This document shows, piece by piece, positions 50,768 through 61,147 of a DNA stretch of 64,000 nucleotides (within the stretch, counting starts at the first letter, position 1; each line of letters opens with the position of its first letter). The notes under the pieces were generated by a model. It saw nothing but the letters and a program-made list of their open reading frames with translations, searched no databases and was not told where the DNA came from. The DNA comes from an uncultured Clostridium sp. (GTDB lineage Bacteria > Bacillota > Clostridia > TANB77 > CAG-508), in assembly GCA_900553365.1 (NCBI GenBank), contig USDL01000002.1, positions 25,737 to 89,736 on the forward strand, written 5' to 3'. A program made the position numbers and the translations under genes.

Positions 50768-53218
50768 TTACACATATTTTTCCACAATTAAGTTTCCTTC
50801 ATTTTCAGTTATTGTTGCTTTCTCACCTTTTTTTATTCTTCCTTCTATTATTTCTTCTGCAATTTTATCCTCAATCATGGTTTGTATTGCTCTTCTTAAT
50901 GGTCTTGCTCCGTAATTATTATCTGTTCCTTTTTGAGCAATGATTTTCTTTGCCTTATCATCAATTATTATTTTAATGTTTTGCTCTTGTAGTCTTGTTT
51001 GTATCTGTTTTAGCATTAATTCGGTTATTTGCTCTATTTCCTCTGGTACTAGCTTATGGAATACTATTATTTCATCAATACGGTTAATAAATTCTGGCTT
51101 AAATTCTTTTTTTAATTCACCTAACACACTTTTCTTGGTTGCTTCATATTCTTTTGCTTCTTGGTTATCTTCAATACTTGTAAATCCTAATGTTTTTTTA
51201 TCTGTAATTAATTTTGCTCCTATATTTGATGTCATAATTATTACTGTGTTTTTAAAATTTACAACTCTTCCATGTGAGTCTGTAAGTCTTCCATCATCTA
51301 ATATCTGTAGGAGCATATTAAGAACGTCTGGATGTGCCTTTTCTATTTCGTCAAACAGTATTACTGAATATGGTTTTCTTCTAACTTTTTCAGCTAATCC
51401 TCCTACTTCATCAAAGCCCACATATCCTGGAGGCGAACCTATCATTTTTGAGGTTGAATGTGCCTCCATATATTCTGACATATCTATTCTTATCATTGAG
51501 TTCTCATCACCAAATAAGCACTCGGCTAATGCCTTTGACAATTCAGTTTTTCCAACTCCAGTTGGTCCTAGAAAAAGAAATGAACCTATTGGTCTATTTG
51601 GATCTTGCAACCCAACTCTATTTCTTTTTATTGCTTTTGCTACCGCACTTACAGCTTCATTTTGCCCAATAACCCTTTGGTGTAAAATTTGCTCTAGATT
51701 TTTTAGTTTTTCATTTTCGTCTTGAGTAATTTTCTTTGTTGGTATTCCCGTCCAGTTACTTATTACTTCTGCTATTTCTTCTGTGGAAATTTGTTTTACA
51801 CTTTTACAGTTTTTATCTTTCCATTTTTGTTTTTCTGCTTCAAATTTTTCTTTTGCAATTTGCTCTAGGTCTCTTAATTCTGCTGCTTTTTCAAAATTTT
51901 GTGTTGCTATTGCCTCATCCTTTTCTATTGTTAATTTTTGTATTTTTTCTTCTAATGCTTTTAATGTTTTTGGCTCAGTATATGTTTTTAGTTTTGCTCT
52001 GGATGCCGCTTCATCAATTAAATCTATTGCCTTGTCTGGTAAAAATCTATCTGTTATATATCGCGTAGACATCTTTGTTGCTGCAATTATTGCCTCATCT
52101 GTTATTTTTACATCATGATGTGCCTCATATTTATCTCTTAAGCCTTTTAAAATATTAATTGTATCATTTTCATTCGGCTCATTTACTGTTATTGGTTGAA
52201 ATCTTCTTTCAAGTGCACTATCTTTTTCAATATATTTTCTATATTCATTTAGAGTTGTTGCACCTATTACTTGAATTTCTCCTCTTGCTAGAAGTGGTTT
52301 TAAAATATTTGCCGCATCTATTGCTCCTTCTGCTGCTCCAGCACCAACGATTGTATGAATTTCATCAATAAAGATTATAACATCTCCTGCTTTTTTTACC
52401 TCTTTTAAAGCTTTTTTTATTCTCTCCTCGAAATCTCCTCTATACTTTGCTCCTGCAACCATTCCTGAAATATCTAATGATACTACTCTTTTTTCTTTTA
52501 AGTTTTCTGGAACATCTCCAGCAACTATCTTTTCTGCCAAGCCTTCAATTACTGCTGTTTTTCCAACACCTGGTTCTCCAATTAAGCATGGATTATTCTT
52601 CTGTCTTCTTGATAGAATTTGTATTATTCTTTCAATTTCGTTTGTTCTGCCTACAACTGGATCTAATTTTCCTTCTAAAGCCAATTTGCTCAAGTCATTT
52701 CCAAATTGATTTAATGTTGGAGTATTGTTATAACTACTTTTATTTTGTTTTTCCTTATCTCCATTGTTTGAATCTACTGTATCATATTCATTTATAACTT
52801 TTATTATTTGATTATATAACTTCTGTGAATCTAAGTTTAGTTCAAGCATGATTCTTACTGCAACACTATCAGCTTCTCTCATTATTCCTATAAGTAAATG
52901 TTCTGTTCCTATATACTCTGAATTTAGTCTTTTAGCTTCCCTAAATGCATTTTCAATTACTCTTTTTGCTCTTGGAGTTAAGCCCATTGTTCCTGTATTT
53001 TTGGTTTCTCCTACTCCTACAAATTCCTCTATTTTCTCTAAAATTGCATCTGCGGCAATGCTTTGATTCTCTAGCACTTTATTTGCAATACCTGTATTTT
53101 CTTTTGCTAACCCATACAAAATATGTTCTGTTCCAACATAATTATGTCCTAATTCTATTGCAATATTTTCTGCAATCTGTATAGTCTTTTCGGCTTTTTT
53201 TGTAAATTTATATGTCAT
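50768..53218 (-). CDS. clpC: ATP-dependent chaperone ClpC
   Basis: 816 residues. Two N-terminal Clp-N repeats (TKKAEKTIQIAENIAIELGH; LTPRAKRVIENAFREAKRLN), AAA module 1 (GEPGVGKTAVIEGLA, IIFIDEIHTIVGAG), a UVR-type coiled insert, and AAA module 2 (GPTGVGKTELSKALAE, RIDMSEYMEAHSTSKMIG). It unfolds substrates for ClpP. The usual ctsR-mcsA-mcsB partners are not upstream in this window. Confidence 0.95.
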   Translation of the reverse strand: MTYKFTKKAEKTIQIAENIAIELGHNYVGTEHILYGLAKENTGIANKVLENQSIAADAILEKIEEFVGVGETKNTGTMGLTPRAKRVIENAFREAKRLNSEYIGTEHLLIGIMREADSVAVRIMLELNLDSQKLYNQIIKVINEYDTVDSNNGDKEKQNKSSYNNTPTLNQFGNDLSKLALEGKLDPVVGRTNEIERIIQILSRRQKNNPCLIGEPGVGKTAVIEGLAEKIVAGDVPENLKEKRVVSLDISGMVAGAKYRGDFEERIKKALKEVKKAGDVIIFIDEIHTIVGAGAAEGAIDAANILKPLLARGEIQVIGATTLNEYRKYIEKDSALERRFQPITVNEPNENDTINILKGLRDKYEAHHDVKITDEAIIAATKMSTRYITDRFLPDKAIDLIDEAASRAKLKTYTEPKTLKALEEKIQKLTIEKDEAIATQNFEKAAELRDLEQIAKEKFEAEKQKWKDKNCKSVKQISTEEIAEVISNWTGIPTKKITQDENEKLKNLEQILHQRVIGQNEAVSAVAKAIKRNRVGLQDPNRPIGSFLFLGPTGVGKTELSKALAECLFGDENSMIRIDMSEYMEAHSTSKMIGSPPGYVGFDEVGGLAEKVRRKPYSVILFDEIEKAHPDVLNMLLQILDDGRLTDSHGRVVNFKNTVIIMTSNIGAKLITDKKTLGFTSIEDNQEAKEYEATKKSVLGELKKEFKPEFINRIDEIIVFHKLVPEEIEQITELMLKQIQTRLQEQNIKIIIDDKAKKIIAQKGTDNNYGARPLRRAIQTMIEDKIAEEIIEGRIKKGEKATITENEGNLIVEKYV

Positions 53219-53251
53219 TTAATTCCTCCTTGTAGTAATTATTACCAAGTC

Positions 53252-54169
53252 TTAATCTTTATATTCTATAACGCTACCAATTATTCCTGCATCATTCTTT
53301 AGTTTTGCCATAACTATTTTAGGAGCTCCATTATTATTAAATAACATATTTTTTTCATTTAACTTCTTTATTAGTTTATCTAACATTAAATCTTTATAAT
53401 GTACAAAACTTCCTCCTATTGATATAGTTTCAGGTTCGAATATATTTATTAAATTTGCTAATCCTAAGCTTAAGTTTTCAATATATTCATTGATTATTAC
53501 ATCTGTTTTTGGTTTATTGTTTTCATCTATTAATATTTCTTTTAATTCTCTACCTGTTAAGTTTTCTCTATTAAATTCCTTTTGAACTGTATCTTTTAGA
53601 GCTTTCATAGATGCATATTTTTCAAAGCATCCTTGTCTTCCACAGTTGCATTGTATTCCATTTTTTTCTATTACAATATGACCAATTTCAAATCCTTCAT
53701 ATTTTTTAGGTCTTAATAATTTTCCTCCTAAGAACACTGCTCCGCCTATTCCAGTTCCTATTGTAAGGAATAAAGCATCATCATATTTTTTTAGTCCTCC
53801 ATATTCCTTCTCAGCTATTGCCGCACACTTTGCATCATTTCTTAAGTAAATTGGAATATTGAAGTATTTATTTATTTCTGAGACTATATTAAAATTTTGG
53901 ATATGTAAGTTATCTGCTTTTATAATATGTGTATTTGAAACTGTTCCTGGTACTGCTATCCCTATTAAGCTTATTTCCTGAATTTTAATTTTCTTTTTTT
54001 CTAAAATTTTTGTAATTAATTCTATAATTGCTTCAACAAGTTGCTCACCATAATTTTTATTTTTTGCATTATTATGTATGTCTTTTTCTTCCTTTGCTAT
54101 TATTTTTCCGTTTGAATTTATAAGTCCTATTCCTAAATGGCTTCCGCCTATATCTATACCTATTTTCAT
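53252..54169 (-). CDS. ROK-family sugar kinase (glucokinase-like)
   Basis: 305 residues. The ATP-binding start MKIGIDIGGSHLGIGLINSN, the catalytic aspartate region IYLRNDAKCAAIAEKEYG, LTIGTGIGGAVFLGGKLL and the ROK zinc motif CNCGRQGCFEKYAS are present. It likely phosphorylates glucose, which would fit with the debranching enzyme elsewhere in the window. AAAGGAGCAATTT sets ATG 54169. Confidence 0.85.
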   Translation of the reverse strand: MKIGIDIGGSHLGIGLINSNGKIIAKEEKDIHNNAKNKNYGEQLVEAIIELITKILEKKKIKIQEISLIGIAVPGTVSNTHIIKADNLHIQNFNIVSEINKYFNIPIYLRNDAKCAAIAEKEYGGLKKYDDALFLTIGTGIGGAVFLGGKLLRPKKYEGFEIGHIVIEKNGIQCNCGRQGCFEKYASMKALKDTVQKEFNRENLTGRELKEILIDENNKPKTDVIINEYIENLSLGLANLINIFEPETISIGGSFVHYKDLMLDKLIKKLNEKNMLFNNNGAPKIVMAKLKNDAGIIGSVIEYKD

Positions 54170-54301
54170 AAATTGCTCCTTTCTAGTTAATACTATATTA
54201 CATTTTGGTGAAATATGCAAGTTGAAGTTTTTCTTGATTTTTTTGCTATTTGATTGTATAATCTATATGTAATATGTTTATTCTAATTAATGGAGGTTTT
54301 T

Positions 54302-54568
54302 ATGAGATATAGTTTTGATACAACTGGTACTTGTACCAGAAGAATTGAATTTGATATAAATGGTAATGTAATTACCAATGTAACATTTTATGGAGGTTGC
54401 CCAGGTAATTTAGCTGCAATTTCAAGAGTTGTTGATGGAAAAACCGTTGAGGAAATTGAAGGACTTTTTAAAGACATAAAATGTGGTTCAAAGCCTACAT
54501 CTTGCAGTGCACAGCTTGCTATTGCAGTAAGACAAGCATATAATGAATTGCAAAAAAGGTTAGGTTAA
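54302..54568 (+). CDS. TSCPD-domain protein (TIGR03905-like)
   Basis: 88 residues: TGTCTRRIEFDINGNVITNV...FYGGCPGNLAAISRVVDGK...CGSKPTSCSAQLAIAVRQA. Conserved cysteines and the TSC box define the TSCPD family, otherwise found at the C-terminus of class II ribonucleotide reductases. The function of stand-alone forms is unknown. GGAGG before ATG 54302 sets the start; tcdA follows after 4 bp. Confidence 0.85.
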   Translation: MRYSFDTTGTCTRRIEFDINGNVITNVTFYGGCPGNLAAISRVVDGKTVEEIEGLFKDIKCGSKPTSCSAQLAIAVRQAYNELQKRLG

Positions 54569-54572
54569 TTTT

Positions 54573-55268
54573 ATGGAAGAAAGTGCTTTTTGTAGAACTA
54601 AAATTTTAATTGGAAAAGATGGTTTAGAAAAATTAGGAAAAGCAAAAGTTGCTATTTTTGGCATTGGTGGTGTTGGTTCTTATGTTGTAGAAGCTTTATC
54701 ACGTGCTGGTATTAGTAACTTTGTTTTAGTTGATAAAGATGTTGTAAGTATTTCTAATTTAAATAGGCAACTTATTGCAACTCATGATACAATAGGCAAA
54801 CCTAAAGTTCAAGTTTCTAAAGAACGAATTTTATCAATTAATCCAGAAGCTAAAGTTGAAACTTATGAAGAGTTTTTTATGCCAGGAAACACTAACATTC
54901 TTAATAATTCTATAACATACATAATAGATGCTATTGATACCGTAACAGCTAAAATAGAACTTGTTATGCAGGCCAAAAAGCTTGGTATTCCTATCATTTC
55001 TTCAATGGGAACAGGTAACAAATTAAATCCATGTTTATTTGAAATAACTGATATTTATAAAACTCAGGTTTGTCCTCTTGCAAAGGTTATGAGGAAAGAA
55101 TTAAAGAATCGAGGAGTAAAACATTTAAAAATTCTGTACTCAAAAGAAGAGCCTTTAAAAAGTGGTATTATTGGAGAAAACGGAAAAGCTATTCCTGGAA
55201 GTATATCATTTGTACCATCTGTTGCAGGATTAATTATTGCTGGAGAAGTAATAAAAGATTTGCTTTAA
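54573..55268 (+). CDS. tcdA: tRNA threonylcarbamoyladenosine dehydratase
   Basis: 231 residues. E1-like (ThiF/MoeB) fold: AIFGIGGVGSYVVEALSRAGI for ATP binding, VDKDVVSISNLNRQL, DAIDTVTAKIELV, and the C-terminal PGSISFVPSVAGLIIAGEV. TcdA cyclises t6A37 of tRNAs to ct6A, improving decoding. The catalytic-cysteine region is TQVCPLAKVMR. It forms a pair with the TSCPD gene. Confidence 0.88.
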   Translation: MEESAFCRTKILIGKDGLEKLGKAKVAIFGIGGVGSYVVEALSRAGISNFVLVDKDVVSISNLNRQLIATHDTIGKPKVQVSKERILSINPEAKVETYEEFFMPGNTNILNNSITYIIDAIDTVTAKIELVMQAKKLGIPIISSMGTGNKLNPCLFEITDIYKTQVCPLAKVMRKELKNRGVKHLKILYSKEEPLKSGIIGENGKAIPGSISFVPSVAGLIIAGEVIKDLL

Positions 55269-55285
55269 AATCAAGCAAATCTTTT
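55253..55285. terminator. bidirectional terminator between tcdA and pgsA
   Basis: AAAAGATTTGCTT (55253-55265) and AAGCAAATCTTTT (55273-55285), spanning the tcdA stop, with T runs each way. Confidence 0.85.
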
Positions 55286-55290
55286 ATTTT

Positions 55291-55860
55291 TTATTCTTTC
55301 TTATTCTTTTTAAGATAACCTTGGATGTAAAATGCCTTCATGTATAATATAAGGGATGCGATTGTAGTTATTACAGCAAAGAAATAGATTACTGTATCTG
55401 CTATTCCTATCACTTTAATTATATTATTTTGTATATTTCCAAACTGTTGTAATAGTAATGATATTACCATTGCCACGTAAAACAGCACTGTTGCTAGCTT
55501 TCCATACCATTTACTTGATACTACAAGTTCTTTTCCATACAAAAATGATGCTCCTGATACCATACAGAATTCCTTTAATACAACAACTACTAATATCCAA
55601 ATTGATATAGCACCTTTAATAAAAAGTGTAGTTAATAAGCTTATCTGTGTTGCTTTATCTGCTAATGGATCCATCAATTTTCCAAAATCGGAAATTAAAT
55701 TATATTTTCTAGCTATTGCACCATCTAAAATATCTGTAAGCCCTGATAACGTTAGAAATATAATAGCTAATATATAATCTCCCTTTACAGCTGAAACTAT
55801 AATTACTGGTATTAATAAGAATCTTAATACTGTTAATGCATTAGGTACGTGTTTTAACAT
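55291..55860 (-). CDS. pgsA: CDP-diacylglycerol-glycerol-3-phosphate phosphatidyltransferase
   Basis: 189 residues, four to five membrane segments. The CDP-alcohol phosphotransferase motif D-x2-DG-x2-AR-x8-G-x3-D-x3-D is present as TDILDGAIARKYNLISDFG, then KLMDPLADK. It makes phosphatidylglycerol phosphate at the membrane. Lies 9 bp after clpE. Confidence 0.92.
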   Translation of the reverse strand: MLKHVPNALTVLRFLLIPVIIVSAVKGDYILAIIFLTLSGLTDILDGAIARKYNLISDFGKLMDPLADKATQISLLTTLFIKGAISIWILVVVVLKEFCMVSGASFLYGKELVVSSKWYGKLATVLFYVAMVISLLLQQFGNIQNNIIKVIGIADTVIYFFAVITTIASLILYMKAFYIQGYLKKNKKE

Positions 55861-55869
55861 TTTACCTCC

Positions 55870-58146
55870 TTATTGAGCAATGAATTTTAAGTTTTCTCCC
55901 TCTAATTCTACTCTAACTGTTTGATATTGTTTTAACTCTCCTTTTAATATCATTTCTGATATTTCATCTTCTATGTATCGTTGAATTGCTCTTCTTAATG
56001 GTCTTGCTCCATATTTTAAGTCTGTTCCTTTTTCTAATATGTATTTCTTTGCTTCTTCTGTTACATCTAATTTAATATTCTTATTATCTAATGCTTCTTG
56101 TGTATGAGCAAGTAGTAAATCTACTATTTGTAATAATTGTTCTTTAGTTAAACTATCAAAACTAATTATTTCATCTACTCTGTTTAAAAACTCAGGTCTA
56201 AATATTTGCTTTAATGCTGTCTCAACCTTATCCTTATCAATAGAGCTTTTACCAAATCCTATTGAATTTGTATTCAAATTAGAACCAGCATTTGAAGTCA
56301 TTATAATTATTGTATTTTCGAAGCTTACTGTGTTTCCTTGAGAATCTGTAAGTTTGCCATCATCTAATATTTGTAATAATAAGTTGAATACATCTTGATG
56401 TGCTTTTTCTATTTCATCTAATAAAATAATTGAATATGGTTTTCTCTTAACCTTTTCTGTAAGTTGACCTGCATCATCATAGCCAACATATCCTGGAGGT
56501 GAACCAATTAATTTAGCTGTTGAATGACTCTCCATATATTCTGACATATCAATTCTAATTATTGCATCTTCTGAACCAAACATTTCATAAGCAAGTGTTT
56601 TAGCAAGTTCAGTTTTTCCAACTCCTGTTGGTCCAACAAAGATAAATGATGGAGGTCTTTTTGAGCTTTGAAGTCCTGCTCTATTTCTTCTAATAGCCTT
56701 TGCTACTGCTTTTACTGCTTCTTCTTGACCAATTATTCTATTATGCAAATTTTTTTCCAAATTTAAAAGTTTTTGTGTTTCTGCTTCTGTTATTTTCTTT
56801 ACTGGTATTTTTGTTGCATGCTCTATAACTTCCGCAACATCTTGAACTGTAAGCTTTTGAATTACCATTTTTGAATTTAGCTCTTTTATTCTATCTTGTA
56901 TATTACATTCCTCAGTTTTTAGGTCTGCGGCTTTTTGGTAATCTTCAATAGAATCTGATTGAACAGCTTCTTCTTTTTCTTCTTCAATTTTAGCTAGCTT
57001 ATTTTTTAATACCTCAAGTTCATACAATTCTTTATTATTAAGATTAATTTTTGCACAAGCTTCATCTAATATATCTATTGCTTTATCTGGTAAAAATCTA
57101 TCATGTATATATTTTTCAGACATTTTAACAGTTTGTTCTATAACATCATTTGATATTGAAACCTTATGGAAATCTTCATAATATTTTTTAATTTCTTTTA
57201 AAATCTCTATTGTTGCTCCAACTGTTGGTTCTTCAACTAAAACTGGTTGCAAACGTCTTTCCAAGGCTGTATCTTTTTCAATATATTTTCTATATTCTTT
57301 TAGAGTTGTTGTTCCTATTAACTGAACTTCACCATTTGCAAGCGATGGTTTTAAGATGTTTGCTGCATTCATTGAGTGTTCTCCGTCTCCTGCTCCAATT
57401 ATATTATGAATTTCATCAATAACTAATATGATATTCTTTGATTGTTTACATTCATCAATAATTGCCTTCATTCTGCCTTCAAATTGGCCTCTAAACTGAG
57501 TGCCTGCAATAACGGCTGTCATATCTAATAAATACACTTCTTTATTCAAAAGCTTTGCTGGAACTTGTTGTCTTGCAATTTTAATAGCTAATCCATTTGC
57601 AATTGCTGTTTTACCAACACCTGGTTCACCTATTAAGCATGGATTATTTTTCATACGTCTATTTAAAATTTGTATTACTCTTTCTATCTCGCTATTTCTT
57701 CCAACAACTTCATCTAGCTCATTCCTTCTTGCTTTTGCAGTTAAATTTGTACCATAAACATCTAAAAAGCTTTTCTTTTTATCTTTAGTTTTAGTTTTTA
57801 CTTTTGTATTTCCTTTTTGCTCGCTTTTGCCTTCAGCTTCTTCACTTTTTGCTCCAAGCATATTTGAGAAAATTGAGCCTAAGTTTCCTGCATTTTCCAC
57901 ATCAGCATTTGCTAATTCATCTGAGTTCATTCCATCTGTAATTTCCCCTAGCATTGTTTCAAACTGATTAGACATATCCTCTAACTGTTCTTCTGTTAAA
58001 CCTGATTGCTTAACTAAAAGATCTAATGGATTTATGCCTTTCTTTTTAGCACATTCATAGCATAGACCTTCTGTTTCACTTTTATTTCCATCTATTTTTT
58101 TTGTAAAAATTACTGCCATATTTTTATGACATACTGAACATAACAT
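55870..58146 (-). CDS. clpE: ClpE-type ATP-dependent chaperone with N-terminal zinc finger
   Basis: 758 residues. The N-terminal zinc site (MLCSVCHKNM...GLCYECAKKKG) replaces the Clp-N repeats. AAA module 1 (GEPGVGKTAIANGLA, LVIDEIHNIIGAG), a UVR-like coiled segment, and module 2 (GPTGVGKTELAKTLA, RIDMSEYMESHSTAKL) follow. A ClpP partner for stress-damaged proteins in Firmicutes. A second Clp ATPase within 3 kb of clpC. Confidence 0.9.
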   Translation of the reverse strand: MLCSVCHKNMAVIFTKKIDGNKSETEGLCYECAKKKGINPLDLLVKQSGLTEEQLEDMSNQFETMLGEITDGMNSDELANADVENAGNLGSIFSNMLGAKSEEAEGKSEQKGNTKVKTKTKDKKKSFLDVYGTNLTAKARRNELDEVVGRNSEIERVIQILNRRMKNNPCLIGEPGVGKTAIANGLAIKIARQQVPAKLLNKEVYLLDMTAVIAGTQFRGQFEGRMKAIIDECKQSKNIILVIDEIHNIIGAGDGEHSMNAANILKPSLANGEVQLIGTTTLKEYRKYIEKDTALERRLQPVLVEEPTVGATIEILKEIKKYYEDFHKVSISNDVIEQTVKMSEKYIHDRFLPDKAIDILDEACAKINLNNKELYELEVLKNKLAKIEEEKEEAVQSDSIEDYQKAADLKTEECNIQDRIKELNSKMVIQKLTVQDVAEVIEHATKIPVKKITEAETQKLLNLEKNLHNRIIGQEEAVKAVAKAIRRNRAGLQSSKRPPSFIFVGPTGVGKTELAKTLAYEMFGSEDAIIRIDMSEYMESHSTAKLIGSPPGYVGYDDAGQLTEKVKRKPYSIILLDEIEKAHQDVFNLLLQILDDGKLTDSQGNTVSFENTIIIMTSNAGSNLNTNSIGFGKSSIDKDKVETALKQIFRPEFLNRVDEIISFDSLTKEQLLQIVDLLLAHTQEALDNKNIKLDVTEEAKKYILEKGTDLKYGARPLRRAIQRYIEDEISEMILKGELKQYQTVRVELEGENLKFIAQ

Positions 58147-58224
58147 ATATTATTTCACCTAATCTTTCTTTTTTCCTTTATATATAATACATTAATTTTT
58201 ACGCATAGTCAAGTAAAATAATGC

Positions 58225-58251
58225 AAAAACTCCTCCCAAATTCTGGGAGGA
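58225..58251 (-). terminator. terminator of the P-type ATPase gene
   Basis: TCCTCCCA (58231-58238) and TGGGAGGA (58244-58251), followed on the minus strand by GTTTTTG. Confidence 0.85.
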
Positions 58252-58259
58252 ATTTTGTT

Positions 58260-60965
58260 TTAGTCTTTCCCATTTATTTTTAATAGTTTAAATAGTTCTA
58301 CAATTAGTAGTGGTGAGAATACTAATAATATAATTTCAAATATGTGATCTTTTGGTAAAAGTGTTATACTGAAAATTTCTCTTAAGTGTGATGTAAATAG
58401 TATTACAAACATCAAAGTTGCTGATATAATCCCTGCTAATATTAACTTTCCATTGTTAAATGGGTTTGTTTTGAATATTGATTTATGGTTATTTCTTATG
58501 TTGAAAATATGCACTAGCTCTGATAGTGATAATACATAGAATGCCATTGTTTGACCAATTAGTACCTTTTCCTCTGGTGTTTTACCTGGTGTGCTTAATC
58601 CTAATATAAATGCTGCAAGTGTTATAAGTCCTATCATTATTCCTTGATAAATAACTCTCCATGTCATACCTTTTGTAAATACTCCACCTTTATGCTTTAA
58701 TGGTTTTCTTTCCATTACATCTGCTTCTGCTGGATCAACCGCAAGTGCTAGTGCTGGAAGTGAGTCTGTTACTAGGTTTATCCATAATAAATGGATTGGA
58801 AGTAATGTTTGTATTAAGTTTATATCTATTCCAAATACTTTTGATAACCATGGTGTTATTAGTATTGCAACAAATAAGGTTACTATTTCACCAATGTTGC
58901 TTGATAATAGAAATTGTATTGCTTTTAATATATTATCATAAATACGTCTTCCTTCTCCTACTGCTGATACTACTGTTGCAAAATTATCATCTGTTAAAAT
59001 TACATCTGCTGCTTCTTTTGCAACATCTGTTCCAACTACACCCATAGCACAGCCAATATCTGCAATCTTAAGAGATGGTGCATCATTTACTCCATCACCT
59101 GTCATTGCAACTATTTCGCCATTTGCTTGCCATGCTTTTACAATTCTTACTTTATGCTCTGGAGAAACTCTTGCATAAACTGAATATTTACGCACATTTT
59201 TTTCTAATTCTTCTTGACTCATCTCCTCTAATTCTGCACCTGTTATTGCTTCATTTTCATTTTTTAATATTCCTAAAGTTTTTGCTATTGCAATAGCAGT
59301 AACTTTGTGGTCTCCAGTAATCATCACTGTTTTTATTCCAGCTTTTTTACATGTTGCAACTGCATCTTTTACTTCTAGTCTTGGTGGATCTATCATTCCA
59401 ACCATACCAATGTAAATTAAATCATTTTCCATAAACATCATTTCTTCATTTGTTGGTTCATGGTCTAATACTTTATATGCCATAGCCAAAACTCTTAAAG
59501 CTGAACTTGCCATTTCGTTATTTACATTTTTAATTTTCTCTTTAAAGAAAGATAAATCTTCCCTTACTTCTCCATTTAATAAATATCTTGTACATCTTGC
59601 AAGAAGCTCATCAACTCCACCTTTTGTATATACTATATATCTATCGTTATCTAAGTGTACTGTTGTCATTAATTTTCTGTCTGAGTCAAATGGAATTTCT
59701 TTTATTCTTGGATATTGACCATACAGTTTTCCTTCATAATCTAGCTTAAATCCTAAGTCTACAAGAGCTGTTTCAGTTGGATCTCCTGTAAGCTTATCGT
59801 TTTGTGTTATTTTTGTATCATTACATAACATACTTGCATATATTAATCTATTTAAATCATTATCGCCTAAATCTCTTTTGAATTTTTTTACATCATGTAC
59901 TTTATCATCGTAGTATATCTTTTCTACTGTCATTTTATTTTGTGTTAAAGTTCCTGTTTTATCAGAACATATTACTGTTGCACTTCCGAGAGTTTCAACA
60001 GCAGGAAGTTTTTTTACAATGGCATTTTTCTTTACCATTCTTTGCACTCCTATTGCTAGAACTATTGTTGATACAGCAGGTAATCCTTCTGGTATTGCTG
60101 CTACAGCTAAACTTACTGCTGTTAGGAACATTTCTACTACATTTTTTCCATATAATAACCCTATTCCAAAAATTGCTAAACATATGGCTAAAGCAACTAT
60201 TCCAAGTGTTTTTCCTAGTTTATTTAATTTTTCTTGTAATGGTGTTTCTCCCTCTTCTGCTGAGTTTATTATATTTGCGATTTTCCCCACTTCTGTATTC
60301 ATTCCAGTTTCAACTACAATAGCTTTTCCTCTTCCGTAAGTTATTAAACTTGATGAAAATAGCATATTTTTTCTATCGCCAATACCTGTTTTTTCATCAT
60401 CAATTTTTGCTGCCATCTTTTCAACTGGTACAGATTCACCTGTTAATGCTGATTCTTGTGCTTTTAAGTTTATAGCTTCAATTATTCTTAAATCTGCTGG
60501 TACATAATCACCTGTTTCTAAAATTACTACATCACCTGGCACAAGCTCTCTTGATGGAATAACTTCTAATTTTCCATTTCTTATAACTTTAGCAACATGG
60601 CTACTTAATTTTTGCAAAGCCTCTAATGATTTTTCTGCTTTATTTTCCTGTAAAACTCCAATTATTGCATTTACTATAATTACTATTAAAATAATAATAG
60701 TATCAGTCATTCCCTTAAAGCCTTCTTGTTTAAATCCAATTATTCCTGAAATTATAGCAGAAATAATAAGTACAATTATCATAAAGTCTTTAAATTGCTC
60801 TAAAAACTTGCGTAACGTACTTTTCTTCTTTTTTGCGGCTAATTCATTTAGCCCATATTTTAATTTTCTCTTTTCTGCTTCCTCTTGCTGCAAACCTTCT
60901 TTTTCATTTGTTTTAAGTATCTCAAGTGTTTCATTTGAAGTTAAATTAAACCAATTATTGGTCAT
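58260..60965 (-). CDS. P-type calcium-transporting ATPase (PMCA/SERCA-like)
   Basis: 901 residues. Cation-ATPase N domain, the TGES actuator loop (ALTGESVPVEK), the PEGL helix AAIPEGLPAVSTI, phosphorylation site CSDKTGTLTQNKMT, TGDPTETALV, MITGDHKVTAI, and MTGDGVNDAPSLKIADIG, then the C-terminal helices (LLPIHLLWINLVTDSLPALAL). It exports Ca2+ (possibly Mn2+). ATG 60965 is preceded by a TTG codon in frame; AAAAGGAG lies 13 bp upstream. Confidence 0.92.
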   Translation of the reverse strand: MTNNWFNLTSNETLEILKTNEKEGLQQEEAEKRKLKYGLNELAAKKKKSTLRKFLEQFKDFMIIVLIISAIISGIIGFKQEGFKGMTDTIIILIVIIVNAIIGVLQENKAEKSLEALQKLSSHVAKVIRNGKLEVIPSRELVPGDVVILETGDYVPADLRIIEAINLKAQESALTGESVPVEKMAAKIDDEKTGIGDRKNMLFSSSLITYGRGKAIVVETGMNTEVGKIANIINSAEEGETPLQEKLNKLGKTLGIVALAICLAIFGIGLLYGKNVVEMFLTAVSLAVAAIPEGLPAVSTIVLAIGVQRMVKKNAIVKKLPAVETLGSATVICSDKTGTLTQNKMTVEKIYYDDKVHDVKKFKRDLGDNDLNRLIYASMLCNDTKITQNDKLTGDPTETALVDLGFKLDYEGKLYGQYPRIKEIPFDSDRKLMTTVHLDNDRYIVYTKGGVDELLARCTRYLLNGEVREDLSFFKEKIKNVNNEMASSALRVLAMAYKVLDHEPTNEEMMFMENDLIYIGMVGMIDPPRLEVKDAVATCKKAGIKTVMITGDHKVTAIAIAKTLGILKNENEAITGAELEEMSQEELEKNVRKYSVYARVSPEHKVRIVKAWQANGEIVAMTGDGVNDAPSLKIADIGCAMGVVGTDVAKEAADVILTDDNFATVVSAVGEGRRIYDNILKAIQFLLSSNIGEIVTLFVAILITPWLSKVFGIDINLIQTLLPIHLLWINLVTDSLPALALAVDPAEADVMERKPLKHKGGVFTKGMTWRVIYQGIMIGLITLAAFILGLSTPGKTPEEKVLIGQTMAFYVLSLSELVHIFNIRNNHKSIFKTNPFNNGKLILAGIISATLMFVILFTSHLREIFSITLLPKDHIFEIILLVFSPLLIVELFKLLKINGKD

Positions 60966-61147
60966 CAATACATCCCTGCTCCTTTTCTTATAAATATGTA
61001 ATTATTTTACAATAAGTTATGTAAAAAGTAAAGTAATTTTTTAGCATTTTGTATAAGAATTCCTGTTTCTTATGCAAATTCAATATAAAATTTTATTTTC
61101 ATATAAAAAACACATCTGCTAATTAAAATTTAGCAAATGTTATTTTT